6,422 nucleotides of DNA from JAHITU01 sp964486155. GTDB taxonomy: Bacteria > Patescibacteriota > Minisyncoccia > Phycocordibacterales > UBA12079. Shown here piece after piece: positions 5,728-6,422 of the stretch; within the stretch, counting starts at the first letter, position 1; every line of letters begins with the position of its first letter. The stretch lies in NCBI GenBank assembly GCA_964486155.1, contig CAZAKQ010000024.1, forward strand, positions 1-6,422, written 5' to 3'. Below the pieces are notes generated by a model, which saw nothing but the letters and a program-made list of their open reading frames with translations, searched no databases and was not told the origin of the DNA. The translations under genes and the position numbers were made by a program.

Positions 5728-5763
5728 AAGTCTATAAAATCTGTAAAGTTCATAAAGTTAAAT
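5728..5763 (+). repeat. Four-unit degenerate 9-nt tandem array after the solute-binding protein gene
   Basis: AAGTCTATA (5728-5736), AAATCTGTA (5737-5745), AAGTTCATA (5746-5754) and AAGTTAAAT (5755-5763) follow each other without gaps, starting 5 nt after the stop codon. The first unit recurs exactly at 3669-3677, 10 nt after the gyrA stop. The array looks like a decaying minisatellite; no coding or terminator function is visible. Confidence 0.55.
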
Positions 5764-5793
5764 CTTTGGGCAAATTCGTGACAGTGCAAAATT

Positions 5794-5806
5794 GAGGTCC
5801 GACCCT
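5794..5806 (+). repeat. Palindrome copy 1 (GAGGTCCGACCCT)
   Basis: The left-most copy of the 13-bp family, degraded at its right end so that only GGTC-C-GACC is symmetric. Its left flank (AAATT before GAGG) matches that of copy 5, so it may be the remnant right end of a further module. Confidence 0.6.
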
Positions 5807-5822
5807 TTATTATCGTTCCATC

Positions 5823-5835
5823 GAAGTCCGACCTC
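5823..5835 (+). repeat. Palindrome copy 2 (GAAGTCCGACCTC), left end of module 1
   Basis: This copy is the exact reverse complement of copy 3 at 5888-5900, so the pair forms 13-bp terminal inverted repeats. It is followed by TTAACTA, closely matching TTAATTA after copy 4. Between the two copies, 5838-5846 and 5854-5863 form an internal stem of 9 bp with one bulge. Confidence 0.75.
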
Positions 5836-5887
5836 TTAACTAAGATTGTTATCATCTTTAGTTATAGTATATTGTTTGACCGTTACT

Positions 5888-5900
5888 GAGGTCGGACTTC
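5888..5900 (+). repeat. Palindrome copy 3 (GAGGTCGGACTTC), right end of module 1, upstream of the pilin-like gene
   Basis: It ends 15 nt before the ATG at 5916 and is followed by TAAATAAA; copy 5 is followed by TAAACAAA in the same position relative to the next gene. It could be a hairpin in the leader or a protein-binding site; the sequence does not decide. Confidence 0.75.
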
Positions 5901-5915
5901 TAAATAAAAAATAAA

Positions 5916-6305
5916 ATGAAAAATTTAAAAAATAAAATTACATACACATTTATCTTAGGAATACTTTTTATTCCTTCTGTAGGAAAAGCTGAATTAGTCC
6001 CATGTAAACCATCTGTAGCAGAAAATGGGGAAATGATTAATAAGTGTGGTTTTAGTCACTTGGTTCAGTTAGTAGATAATATTATAGATTTTATCGTAGT
6101 GATGACTGTTCCCATTTCAGCAATTATGTTTGCTTTTGCTGGAGTTTTGTATATAAGCGGTGATCCAGGAAAAATTGGTAAAGCTCATGGAATTTTCAAA
6201 AATGTAGGATTTGGTTTACTTTTTGTATTAGGAGCATGGTTGATTGTAAAAGCTGTTCTAACAGGAATAGGAGCTGAAGGATATAGTTTATTAAAATTTA
6301 ATTAA
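5916..6305 (+). CDS. TrbC/VirB2-like (T4SS pilin-type) small membrane protein
   Basis: A 129-aa protein with an N-terminal signal peptide (basic MKNLKNK, hydrophobic core, likely cleavage after VGKA25). A short polar segment follows, containing two cysteines (Cys30, Cys44) in the pattern C..., CGFSHLVQLVDNIIDF. Two transmembrane helices are at about 57-81 (IDFIVVMTVPISAIMFAFAGVLYI) and 93-117 (around GLLFVLGAWLIVKAV), separated by a Gly/Lys loop (SGDPGKIGKAHG). Size, two-helix layout, the mid-protein 'AGVLYISGDPGK' and the 'GAWLIV' helix match the T4SS_pilin / TrbC-VirB2 type. Such proteins are widespread in Patescibacteria, where a role in a type IV secretion or conjugation-like surface apparatus is inferred, not shown. 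No other T4SS gene is in the window. The ATG at 5916 has no Shine-Dalgarno sequence; it lies 15 nt after palindrome copy 3, and copy 4 starts just past the stop. Confidence 0.75.
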   Translation: MKNLKNKITYTFILGILFIPSVGKAELVPCKPSVAENGEMINKCGFSHLVQLVDNIIDFIVVMTVPISAIMFAFAGVLYISGDPGKIGKAHGIFKNVGFGLLFVLGAWLIVKAVLTGIGAEGYSLLKFN

Positions 6306-6306
6306 A

Positions 6307-6323
6307 AAGAGGTCCGACCTCTT
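6307..6323 (+). repeat. Palindrome copy 4 (AAGAGGTC-C-GACCTCTT), left end of module 2
   Basis: The most perfect copy: 17 bp symmetric around one C, beginning 1 nt after the pilin-like gene's stop codon. As RNA it can form a 7-bp stem with a CCG loop. There is no T run after it (AATTATAATAATT follows), so it is not a standard terminator. Confidence 0.75.
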
Positions 6324-6372
6324 AATTATAATAATTAAAATCTTTAGGCATTTAGTTTTGCTTATAGAAATT

Positions 6373-6385
6373 GAGGTCGTACCTC
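6373..6385 (+). repeat. Palindrome copy 5 (GAGGTCGTACCTC), right end of module 2, upstream of the last gene
   Basis: Five symmetric pairs around CGT; it matches the reverse complement of copy 4 at 12 of 13 positions. It ends 10 nt before the ATG at 6396. Its flanks (AAATT before, TAAACAAA after) resemble those of copy 3. Confidence 0.7.
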
Positions 6386-6395
6386 TAAACAAATT

Positions 6396-6422
6396 ATGAT
6401 GAAAAAAATAATACAATTAAAT
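6396..6422 (+). CDS. Start of the next gene, probably another exported or membrane protein (partial)
   Basis: ATG ATG AAA AAA ATA ATA CAA TTA AAT runs in frame to the window edge, giving MMKKIIQLN. A start with basic residues then hydrophobic ones resembles the n-region of a signal peptide. Position after a palindrome module like the one before the pilin-like gene, together with the habit of T4SS-pilin-like genes occurring in tandem, suggests a second pilin-like or associated gene. Only nine residues are visible, so this is tentative; the start could be either ATG (6396 or 6399). Confidence 0.45.

Noticed and set aside
5876..5904. Possible promoter with TTGACC and TCTAAA around palindrome copy 3, which would make it an operator
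   Set aside because: The -10 is poor and the corresponding positions in the second module do not keep a -35 at a usable spacing, so it is not supported.
5794..6385. Repeated palindromes as a CRISPR array
   Set aside because: Repeats are only 13 bp, spacing is irregular (29, 65, 421 and 64 nt), and a gene lies between copies.
1..6422. Recoding of TGA (as in Gracilibacteria/Absconditabacteria)
   Set aside because: No in-frame TGA occurs within the genes; stops are TAA and TAG and the frames read normally under the standard code.

Overview
The window reads as a slice of a low-GC chromosome from a Patescibacteria (Candidate Phyla Radiation) bacterium, most likely a Parcubacteria/Paceibacteria-type lineage. 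This is inferred from the gene families: a short MBL-fold protein with 'DGPGEYE', a small class I methyltransferase with 'GMKVADLGAG' and 'VSNILFQ', a membrane-anchored solute-binding protein, and a T4SS-pilin-like protein. Strong AT bias and the near absence of Shine-Dalgarno sequences fit this. The genetic code looks standard: stops are TAA or TAG, glycine is GGN, and no in-frame TGA occurs in the genes. All genes are on the + strand.

Region 1 (1-1178): the 3' part of an MBL-fold gene whose usual metal-binding residues all appear replaced, an AT-rich terminator, a gene for a small single-pass membrane protein, and a 254-base intergenic stretch. That stretch carries a strong extended -10 promoter and a leader of about 176 nt for gyrA, with four consecutive inverted repeats, the last of which encloses the gyrA start codon.

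Region 2 (1179-3740): a complete gyrA (DNA gyrase subunit A, 826 aa) with an intact active site, GyrA box and six-bladed C-terminal domain, but a proline at the position of E. coli Ser83. It ends in a textbook intrinsic terminator.

Region 3 (3741-4436): a class I SAM-dependent methyltransferase whose extended -10 is so close to the ATG that the transcript should be leaderless. A run of hairpins follows.

Region 4 (4437-5723): a family-1-type extracellular solute-binding protein with an uncleaved N-terminal anchor. No permease or ATPase gene is visible.

Region 5 (5724-6422): a TrbC/VirB2-like (T4SS pilin) small membrane protein and the first codons of a next, probably also exported or membrane, protein. 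Five copies of a 13-bp palindrome (consensus GAGGTCCGACCTC) surround these genes. Four of them form two similar ~77-bp modules, each placed just before a start codon. With the hairpin-dense leaders, this is the least explained part of the window. I see no CRISPR array, RNA gene, transposase, or defence or other multi-gene system that I could call novel with confidence.
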